A stretch of 64,000 bases of DNA from JACVRW01 sp963819635 (GCA_963819635.1 CAWFWX010000011.1:372001-436000); one strand, 5' to 3'. Shown: positions 32,294-40,753, counted from the first letter of the stretch. Made by a program: numbers and translations. Notes: generated by a model not told the origin, from the letters alone.

Positions 32294-33370
32294 ATGCTCC
32301 GCGTCCGGGACATCCTGCGCATCGTGCTGGTGATCGTCTCGGTGGCGATCATCCTGTACCTGCTCTGGCTCCTGCGCAGGCCGATCAGCTGGCTGCTGGT
32401 CTCGATCTTCCTCGCGATCGCACTCTCGCCTCCGGTGAACTGGCTGAACATGCGGATGAGGCGCGGGTTTGCCATCGCGATCACGTACCTCGGCCTCCTG
32501 CTGGTGCCGATCCTCCTGATCGCCCTGATCGTGCCCCCGCTCATCGGGGAGGCGAACAACTTCGCCGACAACGTGCCTCAGTACGCCGACGACGTGACGA
32601 AGTTCGTCCAGGACAACCAGCGGCTGCGCGAGCTCAACCAGGACTACGACATCACGAGCAAGCTCGAGCAGGAGGCGGAGAAGCTCCCGTCGCGCCTCGG
32701 GGGGGCGGCCGGGACGCTGCGCGACATCGGCCTCGGAATCGTGAACTCGCTCTTCGCCGGCATCACCATCCTGGTGCTGACGGCGTTCCTGCTGGGCTCC
32801 GGACGACAATGGACGGACGCGTTCATCGACTCGCGACCGCGGGAGCAGCGCGAGCGGCTGCGCCGAGCTCGCGACAACATGGCGAGCGCCGTGGGCGGCT
32901 ACGTGGCCGGCGCGCTGACGATCGCGCTGATCGCCGGCGTCGCCACCTACATCGTCCTGGCGATCCTCGGCGTGCCGTTCAGGGGGCCGCTGGCCGTGAT
33001 CGCGGGGCTGTTCTCACTCATCCCGCTGGTCGGCGCGACCATCGCGGCCATCCTCATCGGGGTCGTGACGCTGTTCGAGAACTTCCCCACGGCCACGATC
33101 ATCTGGGCGATCTGGGCGATCGTGTATCAGCAGCTCGAGAACCACCTGCTCCAGCCGCAGATCCAGAAGCGGACCGTGAACGTGCACCCGTTCATCACGA
33201 TCGTCGCGGTGCTGTTCGGCGGCACGCTGTTCGGCATCATGGGCGCGATCGTCGCCATCCCCGTCGCCGCCTCGATCCAGATCCTCCTCCGCGAGTACGT
33301 TGACCTGCGCACCTTCTCCCTCAAGACGCCCGAGCCGCCGCCTCCGCCGCCAGAGCCGGCTGCGGCGTAG
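32294..33370 (+). CDS. AI-2E family (YdiK/TqsA-like) transporter
   Basis: The 358-residue protein has the AI-2E architecture: two N-terminal helices (ILRIVLVIVSVAIILYLLWL and the next), SIFLAIALSPPVNWL, a soluble helical stretch (about 85-150), then five or more helices including GLFSLIPLVGATIAAILIGV and ENHLLQPQIQKRTVNVHP. The last two are family signatures. Transported substrate is unknown; homologues move AI-2, sodium/protons or other small molecules. The Pro-rich C-terminal tail (PEPPPPPPEPAAA) is extra. A 10-base gap precedes the next membrane protein. Confidence 0.9.
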   Translation: MLRVRDILRIVLVIVSVAIILYLLWLLRRPISWLLVSIFLAIALSPPVNWLNMRMRRGFAIAITYLGLLLVPILLIALIVPPLIGEANNFADNVPQYADDVTKFVQDNQRLRELNQDYDITSKLEQEAEKLPSRLGGAAGTLRDIGLGIVNSLFAGITILVLTAFLLGSGRQWTDAFIDSRPREQRERLRRARDNMASAVGGYVAGALTIALIAGVATYIVLAILGVPFRGPLAVIAGLFSLIPLVGATIAAILIGVVTLFENFPTATIIWAIWAIVYQQLENHLLQPQIQKRTVNVHPFITIVAVLFGGTLFGIMGAIVAIPVAASIQILLREYVDLRTFSLKTPEPPPPPPEPAAA

Positions 33371-33380
33371 CCTCCCCCGG

Positions 33381-34421
33381 ATGACTCCGGGCGCGATCAC
33401 TCGCCGCGCGCTGCTGCTCGCGGTGACCGCGGTCTCCCTCTACCTGGTCTTCCCGGCGCTGCTCGAGGTCTTCGGCGCCTTCGACGAGCTCGACGAGATC
33501 AGCCCGCTCTGGTTCCCGGTCATGGTCGCCCTGCAGATCGGAAGCTACGCCTCGATCTGGGGCATTCAGCGGCTCGCCATGCGAGCGGACCGGTGGGGAC
33601 CGATCATCACCTCGCAGCTGGCGTCGAATGCGTTCGGTCGCGTGGTGCCCGGCGGCGTCGCGGCGTCGGGCGCCCTGCAGTACGGGATGCTCGTGCGGGC
33701 AGGGGTGCCGACCGCGGCCGCCGCGTCTGGCATGACCGCCTCGTCGCTCCTCCTGTTCGGCACGCTGCTCGCCCTGCCGGTGCTCGCCACCCCGGCGATC
33801 ATCGGAGGCGTCGGCGTCGACCCGCACCTCGCGAAGGCGGCGCTCGGCGGCGCGGTGCTCTTCGTGCTCATGGTGGGGGTCGGCGCCGCGTGCGTGGTCT
33901 GGGATCGGCCACTGACGCTCGCCGGGCGGGCGGCGCAGGCGGTCATCAACCGTGTGCGACGCAAGGGCGAGCCGGTCACGGAGCTGCCCCGCCGCCTGCT
34001 GCACGAGCGCGACACCGTGCTGCAGGTGCTGGGCCGCCAGTGGTGGGAGGCGCTCCTCCTGGCCTCCGGGCGCTGGGTGCTCGACTACCTGACGCTGATC
34101 GCCGCGCTCTATGCGCTCGGCGCGACGCCGCGTGCCTCGCTCGTGCTGCTCGCCTTCTGCGCCGCCCAGCTGCTCGGCACGCTGCCGCTCACGCCGGGCG
34201 GGGTCGGGTTCGTCGAGGCGGGCCTGACCGGAACGCTGGCGCTAGCCGGGGTCGGAGGCGGCGCCGCGGTCGTCGCGACGCTCGCCTACCGCCTGGTCTC
34301 GTTCTGGCTGCCGATCCCGGCAGGCGCGGTGGCGGCGGTGATCCACCGCCGCCGCTACGGCTCCGCCGAGGTCGAGCCGCCGCCTACGCCGGTATCGACT
34401 CCCGGCCGAATACGGTCCTGA
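33381..34421 (+). CDS. Flippase-like LPG synthase-TM/UPF0104 membrane protein
   Basis: A 346-residue integral membrane protein with about eight helices. NAFGRVVPGGVAASGALQYG and LLGTLPLTPGGVGFVEAGLT match the UPF0104/LPG_synthase_TM family, as does the second half of the protein at 16300-18633. It lacks a soluble catalytic domain. Family members affect membrane lipid or glycan placement. It probably shares a transcript with the AI-2E gene upstream. The stop is immediately next to the convergent sulfotransferase stop. Confidence 0.85.
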   Translation: MTPGAITRRALLLAVTAVSLYLVFPALLEVFGAFDELDEISPLWFPVMVALQIGSYASIWGIQRLAMRADRWGPIITSQLASNAFGRVVPGGVAASGALQYGMLVRAGVPTAAAASGMTASSLLLFGTLLALPVLATPAIIGGVGVDPHLAKAALGGAVLFVLMVGVGAACVVWDRPLTLAGRAAQAVINRVRRKGEPVTELPRRLLHERDTVLQVLGRQWWEALLLASGRWVLDYLTLIAALYALGATPRASLVLLAFCAAQLLGTLPLTPGGVGFVEAGLTGTLALAGVGGGAAVVATLAYRLVSFWLPIPAGAVAAVIHRRRYGSAEVEPPPTPVSTPGRIRS

Positions 34422-35168
34422 CTATGCCGACGCCTGAGCAGGCGGGGCCGGGCGCTTCGCACCCGGATCCTCCGGCGGGCCGTTCTGCTCCCACCAGGCG
34501 TTGATCGCCCCGATGGCGGGGCCGATGATCAGGTTCTTCTGGAAGTTCTCGGTGTCGTTGACGTGCGGGAGCGGCTGCTCGGGCACGGGCACCTCGAGGA
34601 ACTCGCAGAGCGGCTCCCAGCCCTCCTTGGGATCCCAGACGAGCAGCCTGTCCTCGGGCACGGTCTCGATCACGGTCTGGTTCCAGCGCTCCATGGCCTC
34701 GGCCATGGGACCGGGCTCGCCGCTCGTGCCCGCCCAGGCGCCGCGCGGGCCGAAGTTCATCTCGGTCAGCAGGTCGATCCAGGCGGCGTAAAGCGGATCC
34801 ACGCTGTACTGGGCGCGCGCCAGATGGTGCAGGAGCGTGTCGCCGAAGAAGATCGGCGTGATCGTCTGTTCCATGCTGCGCACCCAGCTGTCGGCAGTGC
34901 GCACGCTCAGAAGCACCTTGGCGTCCGGGTAGACGTCGATCAGTTCGCGGTAGTGCCACGCCGCGGGCCAATCGACGGTGGAGTCCTTGCCCTCGAAGAT
35001 CTCGTCCCAGTCGCCGTCTCCCTCGAACGCCTTGCGCCACTGAGGCACGCTCGTCTCGAGGTCGCCCATCATGTCGCGCATGTGGTAACACGGCATGCCG
35101 AGCATCTCGAGAGCGATCATCTGAGTCGTCGTTGCCGTCCGTGGCAAGCCGGCGCCAATGAGCTTCAT
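34422..35168 (-). CDS. Sulfotransferase-family protein
   Basis: The 248-residue protein starts MKLIGAGLPRTATTTQMIAL, a 5'-phosphosulfate-binding-loop-like motif, and has VLLSVRTADSWVRSM (3'-phosphate binding region). It belongs to the NAD-dependent-epimerase-associated/sulfotransferase group common in actinobacteria and eukaryotes. It may transfer sulfate from PAPS to an alcohol or lipid. The core P-loop Lys/Arg is Arg in PRTATT. GGGG-rich Shine-Dalgarno (AGGGGGAACC) sets the start. A Pro/Ala-rich tail ends the protein. The acceptor is unknown. Confidence 0.82.
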   Translation of the reverse strand: MKLIGAGLPRTATTTQMIALEMLGMPCYHMRDMMGDLETSVPQWRKAFEGDGDWDEIFEGKDSTVDWPAAWHYRELIDVYPDAKVLLSVRTADSWVRSMEQTITPIFFGDTLLHHLARAQYSVDPLYAAWIDLLTEMNFGPRGAWAGTSGEPGPMAEAMERWNQTVIETVPEDRLLVWDPKEGWEPLCEFLEVPVPEQPLPHVNDTENFQKNLIIGPAIGAINAWWEQNGPPEDPGAKRPAPPAQASA

Positions 35169-35223
35169 GGTTCCCCCTACGTTGACTTGAGGTTAAGCGG
35201 CTAAGCGGCGCGGCGCAGACTAG

Positions 35224-35451
35224 CTAACGCCGGCCCGTGATGATGGACACGGTGGCCGCTACGCCGCCGCCGATCACGAATCCGGCAACCGCGGCACCCA
35301 CGAGCGCCGCCTTGCGATTTCGGATCAGCTGGCCGCGCCAGTTCGTGAGCTCGGTCACCTTCGAGCGAAGGTCGTTCACGGAGAAGGCCAGCTCGCGGCG
35401 CGTCTCCTCGATCTCCGCGCGGATCATCTCGGGGTTTCGCCGGCCTGCCAT
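35224..35451 (-). CDS. DUF3618 protein (small membrane protein)
   Basis: The 75-residue product fits DUF3618: MIRAEIEETRRELAFSVNDL is an amphipathic coiled-coil start, then RNRKAALVGAAVAGFVIGGG forms one membrane helix and the protein ends TGRR. The ATG at 35451 shares a base with the holin-family stop (TGATG); a GTG three bases earlier is possible. DUF3618 genes commonly follow phage-holin-like DUF1469 genes in actinobacteria. They are often linked to envelope stress, but no biochemical role is known. Confidence 0.85.
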   Translation of the reverse strand: MAGRRNPEMIRAEIEETRRELAFSVNDLRSKVTELTNWRGQLIRNRKAALVGAAVAGFVIGGGVAATVSIITGRR

Positions 35452-35927
35452 CACGCCTTGACCTCCTCGCCCCGCTCGAGGCTCCTGTGTACCTGGTCGC
35501 GCTCGATCTTCTGCGCCTCGAGGTCGGCACGCGTGCGCTTCGCCTGCTCGATCGCCAGGTCGGGCGTGGGCGGCGAGCCCTTCTTGAAGAGCCGGTATGC
35601 GACCAGCGCCGCGAGGATCGCGAGGAGGAAGAGCAGCAGGGTCACGACCGCGAAGCCCGCCCAGATGTTGTCCTCCCAGTTGAAGACGTCATCGAGGAAC
35701 CAGGCGAGGCCGTGGAAGAACATGGTCACGCCGAAGACCAGGAAGACGCCGGCAGCGGCCGCGATCCCGGCGCCGCGCCCGAGCTTCGAGAGCTTGTCGG
35801 TGACCTCGGCCTTCGCCAGCTCGATCTCCTCGCGGACGAGCTGCGACGCCTTCTCTGAGACCTCGGCGACGATCTCGCCGAGCGACTTGTCGCCGGTGTC
35901 CTGGGGCGGCATTCCGTTTCCCGTCAT
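35451..35927 (-). CDS. Phage holin III-like (DUF1469) membrane protein
   Basis: This 158-residue protein has an N-terminal amphipathic helix (SLGEIVAEVSEKASQLVREE, IELAKAEV), two membrane helices (GIAAAAGVFLVFGVTMFFHG and IWAGFAVVTLLLFLLAILAA) and a basic helical tail. That is the actinobacterial DUF1469/Phage_holin_3_6 pattern. Despite the name it is not evidence of a phage; it is a housekeeping envelope protein. It overlaps its upstream and downstream neighbours, so the four small membrane genes are one unit. Confidence 0.88.
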   Translation of the reverse strand: MTGNGMPPQDTGDKSLGEIVAEVSEKASQLVREEIELAKAEVTDKLSKLGRGAGIAAAAGVFLVFGVTMFFHGLAWFLDDVFNWEDNIWAGFAVVTLLLFLLAILAALVAYRLFKKGSPPTPDLAIEQAKRTRADLEAQKIERDQVHRSLERGEEVKA

Positions 35928-36118
35928 CGCGCGAATCTCCTCATGATCAGCGCCAGCGCGAGTCCGCCGACGAAGGCGGCGCCGACGAAGGCCTCCGGGC
36001 GCTCTGCGAAGGGATCCTCCTCGCTGCCGACGCTGAGCGGCGACTCGCCGAGGGGAGGCGGGCTCGCCGCGGTCTCCCCGGCGGGGCTCTGCTCGGTGGT
36101 GGTCTGCTCGTCGGCCAT
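35924..36118 (-). CDS. Small membrane-anchored protein (64 aa)
   Basis: The product is an acidic, Pro/Ser-rich N-terminus (MADEQTTTEQSPAGE to SEEDPFAERPE) followed by one membrane helix (AFVGAAFVGGLALALIMRRF). ATG at 36118 overlaps the upstream stop (TGATG) and the stop overlaps the next ATG (ATGA). No family recognised. A tail-anchored cytoplasmic protein in the DUF1469/DUF3618 operon is likely. Confidence 0.7.
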   Translation of the reverse strand: MADEQTTTEQSPAGETAASPPPLGESPLSVGSEEDPFAERPEAFVGAAFVGGLALALIMRRFAR

Positions 36119-36255
36119 CAGTCGATCGGGGGGTCCTCCTTGAAGACCCGTACCCAGATCACGGTGGCTATGCGGTTCGCGACGATCGTGGTCAGTGCGC
36201 CCACGCCGGCCAGCAGGCCGCCCCACATGAGCCGCTTGACGAGGTCGTTGTCCAT
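36118..36255 (-). CDS. Tiny membrane protein (45 aa), DUF4235-like
   Basis: The 45-residue product MDNDLVKRLMWGGLLAGVGA, then LTTIVANRIATVIWVRVF, ends EDPPID. It has one to two short helices. The pattern resembles small DUF4235-like proteins found beside DUF1469/DUF3618 genes; this is weak. It begins 11 bases after the TetR gene and its stop overlaps the next start. Confidence 0.6.
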   Translation of the reverse strand: MDNDLVKRLMWGGLLAGVGALTTIVANRIATVIWVRVFKEDPPID

Positions 36256-36266
36256 AGGCGCCTGAT

Positions 36267-36899
36267 TCAACCAGACGCGGCGGGGCGACCCGCCGCGCCA
36301 TTCTCGAGTCCACCGCAGATCGCCTCGACGATGAGGTCCTTGGCGTGGTCGTACTCCTCGTCGCCGCGCGGCAGCACCTCGAAGATCCAGCCGGTCAGGA
36401 GCTGCTCGATGGCGCCGTAGAAGCACATCGCCGCGAACTCGGAGGGGATGTCGGGCTTGAAGGTGCCCTCCTCCCGGGCGGACTCCACGATCGCCGCGAT
36501 GCCCTCGTACGCCTTGCGGATCTCGTCGAGGTGGAGCGCCCCGAACGAGTTCGCCGCGCGCGTGACCTCGACGATGATCACCTTCATCAGGTCCGGGTCG
36601 TGGCGGTAGGAGTCGATGATGAAGCCCGCTACCGAGCGGAGCTTGTCGCGCGGAGGGAGGTCGCGGGCGTCGATCTCGCCGATCGCGTCGAGCATGATCT
36701 GCCAGCGCTCGAGGAAGAGCGTGTTGAGGATCTCCTCCTTCGAGTTGAAGTAGTGGTAGACGAGCCCGTACGCGACGCCCGCCTCGTCAGCCACGTCGGA
36801 CACGCGGCAGTGGTGGAAGCCCTGGCGCGCGAACACTCGCACCGCGGCGTCGAGGATCATGCGGCGCTTGTCGGGCGCGGTCTTGGCCACGGTCGCCAC
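36267..36899 (-). CDS. TetR/AcrR-family regulator
   Basis: The 210-residue protein has a TetR helix-turn-helix: RRMILDAAVRVFARQGFHHC and VADEAGVAYGLVYHYFNSKE, then an all-helical ligand domain. It resembles fatty-acid-responsive FadR-like TetR proteins (HLDEIRKAYEGIAAIVE in the helical core). The start GTG is within the stop of the nitrilase gene, so the two are coupled. The perfect-arm palindrome at 37748-37767, upstream of this operon and of the divergent DUF2804 gene, is the natural binding site for autoregulation. Confidence 0.9.
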   Translation of the reverse strand: MATVAKTAPDKRRMILDAAVRVFARQGFHHCRVSDVADEAGVAYGLVYHYFNSKEEILNTLFLERWQIMLDAIGEIDARDLPPRDKLRSVAGFIIDSYRHDPDLMKVIIVEVTRAANSFGALHLDEIRKAYEGIAAIVESAREEGTFKPDIPSEFAAMCFYGAIEQLLTGWIFEVLPRGDEEYDHAKDLIVEAICGGLENGAAGRPAASG

Positions 36900-37732
36900 T
36901 ATGCGGTGACCCCCTCGGGCCAGCGGTAGGCGGCGTCCACACGGTGCGCCAGGCTCGGCAGCTTCTCGCGGATCTCGTCCTGGCGGGCGAGATCGAGCTC
37001 CGCGGCGACGACGTGCTCGCCCTCCATCGGGGCTCGGCCGAGGATCTCGCCCCAGGGGTCGACGATCATGGAATTGCCGTAGCTGTCCCGCTCGGTGCCG
37101 GGCAGGTTCCCCTGGCCCGGCGCGATCACGAACACCTGATCCTCGATCGCGCGGGCTCGCAGCAGCACCTCCCAGTGCGCGGCGCCGGTGACGCGCGTGA
37201 AGTTCGCCGGGACCGTGACGATCCGCGCGCCGCGCAGCGCGAGGATGCGGTACAGCTCCGGGAAGCGGAGGTCGTAGCAGACGGTGAGGCCCAGGCCGGC
37301 GCCGCTCGCGGTCTCGGAGAGGACGATCTCACCGGCCGGCTCGGAGTGCTCGGACTCGCGGTAGACGGTGCCCTCCACCTCGATGTCGAACATGTGGATC
37401 TTGCGATAGACGGCCCGGATCTCGCCGTCGGGGCCGACGTGGACGGACGTGTTCGAGACGCGCTCGTGGCCCTCGCGCCGCTCCGCAACCGAGCCGGCGA
37501 CGAGGTCGATGCCGAGGTCGCGGGCGAGCTCGCGCGCCCAGCTGATGGGGCGGCCGTCGAGCGGCTCCGCGCCGGCGAGGTAGTCGCCCGCGGCGCCGCG
37601 GATGTCGAGACGCTCCGGGAGGACCACGAGCTCGGCTCCGTCGGCCGCCGCGGAGCGCACGAGGCGCTCGGCCGACGCGAGGTTCTGCTCGGTATCCGTC
37701 GTGGTTTGCAGCTGGACCGCCGAGGCGCGCAT
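36899..37732 (-). CDS. Carbon-nitrogen hydrolase (nitrilase superfamily, Nit1-like)
   Basis: The 277-residue enzyme carries the Glu-Lys-Cys triad: VVLPERLDI (Glu), YRKIHMFDI (Lys) and LTVCYDLRFPELYRIL (Cys). It closes with LARQDEIREKLPSLAHR, typical of the Nit/deaminated-glutathione-amidase or omega-amidase branch. It hydrolyses an amide; the substrate is unknown. ATG at 37732 follows the palindromic operator by about 15 bases. It is the first gene of a run of six co-directional, overlapping genes to 35224. Confidence 0.9.
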   Translation of the reverse strand: MRASAVQLQTTTDTEQNLASAERLVRSAAADGAELVVLPERLDIRGAAGDYLAGAEPLDGRPISWARELARDLGIDLVAGSVAERREGHERVSNTSVHVGPDGEIRAVYRKIHMFDIEVEGTVYRESEHSEPAGEIVLSETASGAGLGLTVCYDLRFPELYRILALRGARIVTVPANFTRVTGAAHWEVLLRARAIEDQVFVIAPGQGNLPGTERDSYGNSMIVDPWGEILGRAPMEGEHVVAAELDLARQDEIREKLPSLAHRVDAAYRWPEGVTA

Positions 37733-37747
37733 CGCCCCTCCCAGAAC

Positions 37748-37767
37748 GATTGACTGACCAGTCAATC
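37748..37767. promoter_or_regulatory. Palindromic operator, probably for the adjacent TetR regulator
   Basis: GATTGACTG-AC-CAGTCAATC has two perfect 9-base arms and a 2-base centre. It lies between the divergent nitrilase-tetR operon and the DUF2804 gene, the usual position for a TetR-family autoregulatory site. Confidence 0.7.
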
Positions 37768-37786
37768 TGCAGTGTACTGGCCGCCA

Positions 37787-38584
37787 ATGCAGGATCTTCC
37801 GGTACGTGGCGCGGGGGTCCGCGAGCTCGGCCTGCGTCTGCCCCCGCAGCGCATGGCGCCGCTCGCGGCGGGCCGCCCGCTGAAGCGGTGGCGCTACGTC
37901 GGCGTCTACCGGCCCGAGCTCATGCTCTGCGTCGGCGACGCGCACGTGGCCGGCATTCGGCAGCGCTGGTGGGCGGTCGCGCTGCCCGACGGGTCGCTCT
38001 TCGAGGGGCGCCGCGGCGTCGCCGTCGAGGCCGGCCGCGTTCGCGTCCGCGGAGTCCTCGACCTCGAGCTGTCGCGACCGGCCGGCGTCGAGGTGGTCTC
38101 TCCGCACGGCCGCTCATACGTGTGGACGCGGAAGTTCGCGCCGGTGCGCGTGCGGGGCAGCGTGAGCGCCGGCGGGCATGCGTTCGAGCTGGACGGCGAG
38201 GACGGCTTCGTGGACGAATCCGCCGGCTATCACGCGCGCCACACCGCCTGGCGCTGGTCCGCGGGGATCGGACGCGCCGAGGACGCCCGCGCCGTTGCCT
38301 GGAACCTCGTGGACGGCGTGCACGACTCGCCGACGGGCAGCGAGCGCACGCTCTGGATCGAGGGCGAACCGCAGGAGGTGGCGCCGCAGGAGTTCGCCGC
38401 CGATCTCTCGCGCGTGGGCGAGCTCGAGTTCCGCGAGTGGTCCGCGCGCGAGGCGCACGTGAATCTCGGGGTGATGCGCAACCGCTACCGGCAGCCTTTT
38501 GGCGAGTTCAGCGGGCTGCTCCCGGGCGGTTTGCGCCTTGCGGAGGGCTACGGAGTGATGGAGGAGCATGATGTGCTCTGGTGA
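37787..38584 (+). CDS. DUF2804 family protein
   Basis: The 265-residue product has DUF2804-like sequence: RWRYVGVYRPELMLCVGDAH, GRSYVWTRKFAPVRV and AWNLVDGVHDSPTGSERTLW, with a C-terminal FGEFSGLLPGGLRLAEGYGV. It looks beta-rich, possibly lipocalin/oxidoreductase-like, and has no signal peptide. ATG at 37787 is chosen over a GTG at 37772. It is divergent from nitrilase-tetR with the TetR-type operator in between, and overlaps the next gene capA-like by 4 bases. Biochemical role unknown. Confidence 0.75.
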   Translation: MQDLPVRGAGVRELGLRLPPQRMAPLAAGRPLKRWRYVGVYRPELMLCVGDAHVAGIRQRWWAVALPDGSLFEGRRGVAVEAGRVRVRGVLDLELSRPAGVEVVSPHGRSYVWTRKFAPVRVRGSVSAGGHAFELDGEDGFVDESAGYHARHTAWRWSAGIGRAEDARAVAWNLVDGVHDSPTGSERTLWIEGEPQEVAPQEFAADLSRVGELEFREWSAREAHVNLGVMRNRYRQPFGEFSGLLPGGLRLAEGYGVMEEHDVLW

Positions 38585-39618
38585 GAGAGCTGCTCGCACT
38601 GCTCGTCGCCTTCATGGGCCTCGCGGGCCCGCAGGCGGCGGCGGCCGAGCGGCCGGTCCGCCTCACCGTCGCCGCGACGGGTGACCTCCTGATCCACACG
38701 CCCGTGGCTCAGCGGGCGCTGGCGCTCGGCGGAGGGCGGCGCTACGACTTTGCCCCGCTGTTCGCGCCGGTGAGGCGCCCGATCGCGCGCGCCGACCTCG
38801 CGCTCTGCCACGTGGAGACCCCGCTCGTGCCGGGCCCGGTGCGGGGCTACCCCGTGTTCCGCACCCCGCCGGCCCTGGCGCGCTCGATCCGGCGCGTTGG
38901 CTGGGATGCCTGCAGCACGGCGTCGAACCACTCGCTCGACGCGGGTCAGTACGGGATCGGCACCACCCTTCGCGCGCTCCGGCGCGCCGGCGTGAAGGCC
39001 ACCGGCACGGCGCGCTCGGCACGGGCGCGGCGGCGCACCACGATGATCGGCGTGAAGGGCGTCCGCGTGGCGTTCCTGTCCTACACGGCGGTGTCGAACG
39101 GGCAGGCCATGCCACACCCATGGAGCCTCAACCGCGCGTCCCCCGCCCTGATCCTGCGCGACGCCCGCCGCGCCCGGCGGCGCGGCGCGCGGCTCGTGAT
39201 CGTGAACATCCACTGGGGCGCCGAGTTCGTGGCCGCGGTCACGCCGCAGCAGCGTGCACTCGCCCGGCGGCTGACGCGCTCCCCCGCCATCGACGCGATC
39301 GTCGGCCAGCACGTGCACGTGGTCCAGCCGATCCGGCGCATGCACGGCAAGCCCGTGGTGTTCGGCGAGGGCAACCTGATCTCGAACCAGACGGCCGGGT
39401 GCTGTCCCGCCGCCTCGCAGGACGGGCTGATCGCGCTGATCGACTTCGTCGTGCGGCGCGGCCGGCCGGTCCGCGCGCGCACGATTCGCTACATCCCGAC
39501 CTGGGTGCGCCACCCCGACTACACCGTGCTGCGCGCCGCCCCCGGCTCGCCGTCCTGGAACCGGACGGTCGCGATAGCCGGCAACCGCAAGGGGGTCAGA
39601 CCCCTTAAGCGTCAGTGA
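38581..39618 (+). CDS. CapA/YwtB-type metallophosphatase-fold protein
   Basis: The 345-residue protein starts with a signal-like helix (LLALLVAFMGLAGPQAAAAE). The CapA fold follows: VAATGDLLIHTPV (metal Asp), DLALCHVETPL, ACSTASNHSLDAG (Asn-His), VIVNIHWGAEFV (His), VGQHVHVVQP (His-x-His) and VFGEGNLISNQ. CapA proteins act on poly-gamma-glutamate or related polymers outside the cell. The GTG start overlaps the DUF2804 stop by 4 bases. The last nine residues (KGVRPLKRQ) are coded by the palindromic repeat at 39592. Confidence 0.87.
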   Translation: MRELLALLVAFMGLAGPQAAAAERPVRLTVAATGDLLIHTPVAQRALALGGGRRYDFAPLFAPVRRPIARADLALCHVETPLVPGPVRGYPVFRTPPALARSIRRVGWDACSTASNHSLDAGQYGIGTTLRALRRAGVKATGTARSARARRRTTMIGVKGVRVAFLSYTAVSNGQAMPHPWSLNRASPALILRDARRARRRGARLVIVNIHWGAEFVAAVTPQQRALARRLTRSPAIDAIVGQHVHVVQPIRRMHGKPVVFGEGNLISNQTAGCCPAASQDGLIALIDFVVRRGRPVRARTIRYIPTWVRHPDYTVLRAAPGSPSWNRTVAIAGNRKGVRPLKRQ

Positions 39619-39636
39619 CTCAAGGGGTCTGACCCC
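39592..39636. repeat. GGGGTCWGACCCC palindrome pair, locus 3
   Basis: GGGGTCAGACCCC (39592-39604) and GGGGTCTGACCCC (39624-39636) flank 19 bases containing GTCA-G-TGAC. The first copy overlaps the 3' end of the CapA-like gene and the second ends 13 bases before the ADH start. Confidence 0.8.
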
Positions 39637-39649
39637 TTAGGTTTTGCCG

Positions 39650-40753
39650 ATGCAGATCCGCGCCGCCGTGCTCGAGGAGTTCGCCAACCCGCTCGTCGTG
39701 CAGGAGGTCGAGCTGGAGGGGCCCAAGCCCGGCGAGGTGCTCGTGCGCCTGGCGGCGTGCGGCGTCTGTCATACCGATCTCTTCACCGCCAGCGGCGCGG
39801 ACCCGTCCGGCTACGCACCGGCGGTGCTCGGTCACGAGGGCGCGGGCGTCGTCGAGGAGGTCGGCGAGGGCGTCACGAGCGTCGCGCCCGGCGACCACGT
39901 GGTGACGCTGTTCTCGCCGCAGTGCCGCGAGTGCATCCACTGCGTGTCCGACAGGACCAACCTCTGCCTGGCGATTCGCGATCAGCAGAACAAGGGCTAC
40001 CTTCCGGACGGCAGCACGCGGCTTCACCGGAATGGCGACGAGATTCGCCACTTCATGGGCACGAGCACGTTCGCCGAGGCCACCGTGATGCCCGAGATCG
40101 CGCTCGCCAAGGTCAACCCCGATGCCGCGCTCGACGTGATCTGCACGCTCGCGTGCGGCGCGACCACCGGCATCGGCGCGGCGCTCTACGTGGCCAAGGT
40201 CGAGCCCGGCTCGACCTGCGTCGTGTTCGGCGCCGGGCTCGTCGGGCTGGGCGCCGTCGCGGGCGCGCGGCTCGCCGGCGCTGAGCGGATCGTCGCGATC
40301 GACCTCTCAGAGGACCGGCTGGAGCACGCGCGGCAGCAGGGCGCCACGGAGACGCTCATCGGCGGGCCGGACGTCGTGGACCAGATCCTCGAGATGACGG
40401 ACGGGTTCGGCGCCGACTACACGTTCGAGGCCACGGGCATCGTGTCGGTGATGCGCCAGGCGGTCGAGTCCGCGCGGATGGGCTGGGGCCTCTGCACGAT
40501 CGCCGGCGTGGCCGGCAAGGGCGAGGTGCTCGAGGTCGTGCCGCGCTACCTGATCACCGGGCGGCGCATCGCGGGCGCCTCGTACGGCGGCGCGAAGGGC
40601 CGCGACCGCGTGCCCGAGCTCGTGGACCTGTACATGGCCGGCGACCTCGATCTCGAGTCACTTGTCAGCCGCCGCATCTCGCTCGACGAGGTGAACGATG
40701 CCTTCGAGGCGATGGAGCGCCAGGAGGGCATCCGCACCGTCATCACCTACTGA
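39650..40753 (+). CDS. Zinc-dependent class III alcohol dehydrogenase
   Basis: The 367-residue enzyme has the catalytic zinc ligands in ACGVCHTDLF and LGHEGAGVVEEV, the four-Cys structural zinc loop (CRECIHCVSDRTNLC, about 88-102) and the coenzyme fold CVVFGAGLVGLGAVAGARL. TLACGATTGIGAAL gives the third catalytic Cys. The length and C-terminal region fit class III (S-hydroxymethyl-thiol) dehydrogenases. Substrate could be a thiol-bound formaldehyde or another alcohol. ATG at 39650 has no good Shine-Dalgarno; TTG at 39644 is the alternative. The stop overlaps the convergent subtilase by 11 bases. Confidence 0.9.
   Translation: MQIRAAVLEEFANPLVVQEVELEGPKPGEVLVRLAACGVCHTDLFTASGADPSGYAPAVLGHEGAGVVEEVGEGVTSVAPGDHVVTLFSPQCRECIHCVSDRTNLCLAIRDQQNKGYLPDGSTRLHRNGDEIRHFMGTSTFAEATVMPEIALAKVNPDAALDVICTLACGATTGIGAALYVAKVEPGSTCVVFGAGLVGLGAVAGARLAGAERIVAIDLSEDRLEHARQQGATETLIGGPDVVDQILEMTDGFGADYTFEATGIVSVMRQAVESARMGWGLCTIAGVAGKGEVLEVVPRYLITGRRIAGASYGGAKGRDRVPELVDLYMAGDLDLESLVSRRISLDEVNDAFEAMERQEGIRTVITY

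Noticed and set aside
35451..35927. Prophage remnant suggested by a holin-like protein
   Set aside because: DUF1469 is a common chromosomal actinobacterial family, and no other phage genes, integrase or attachment sites are visible.
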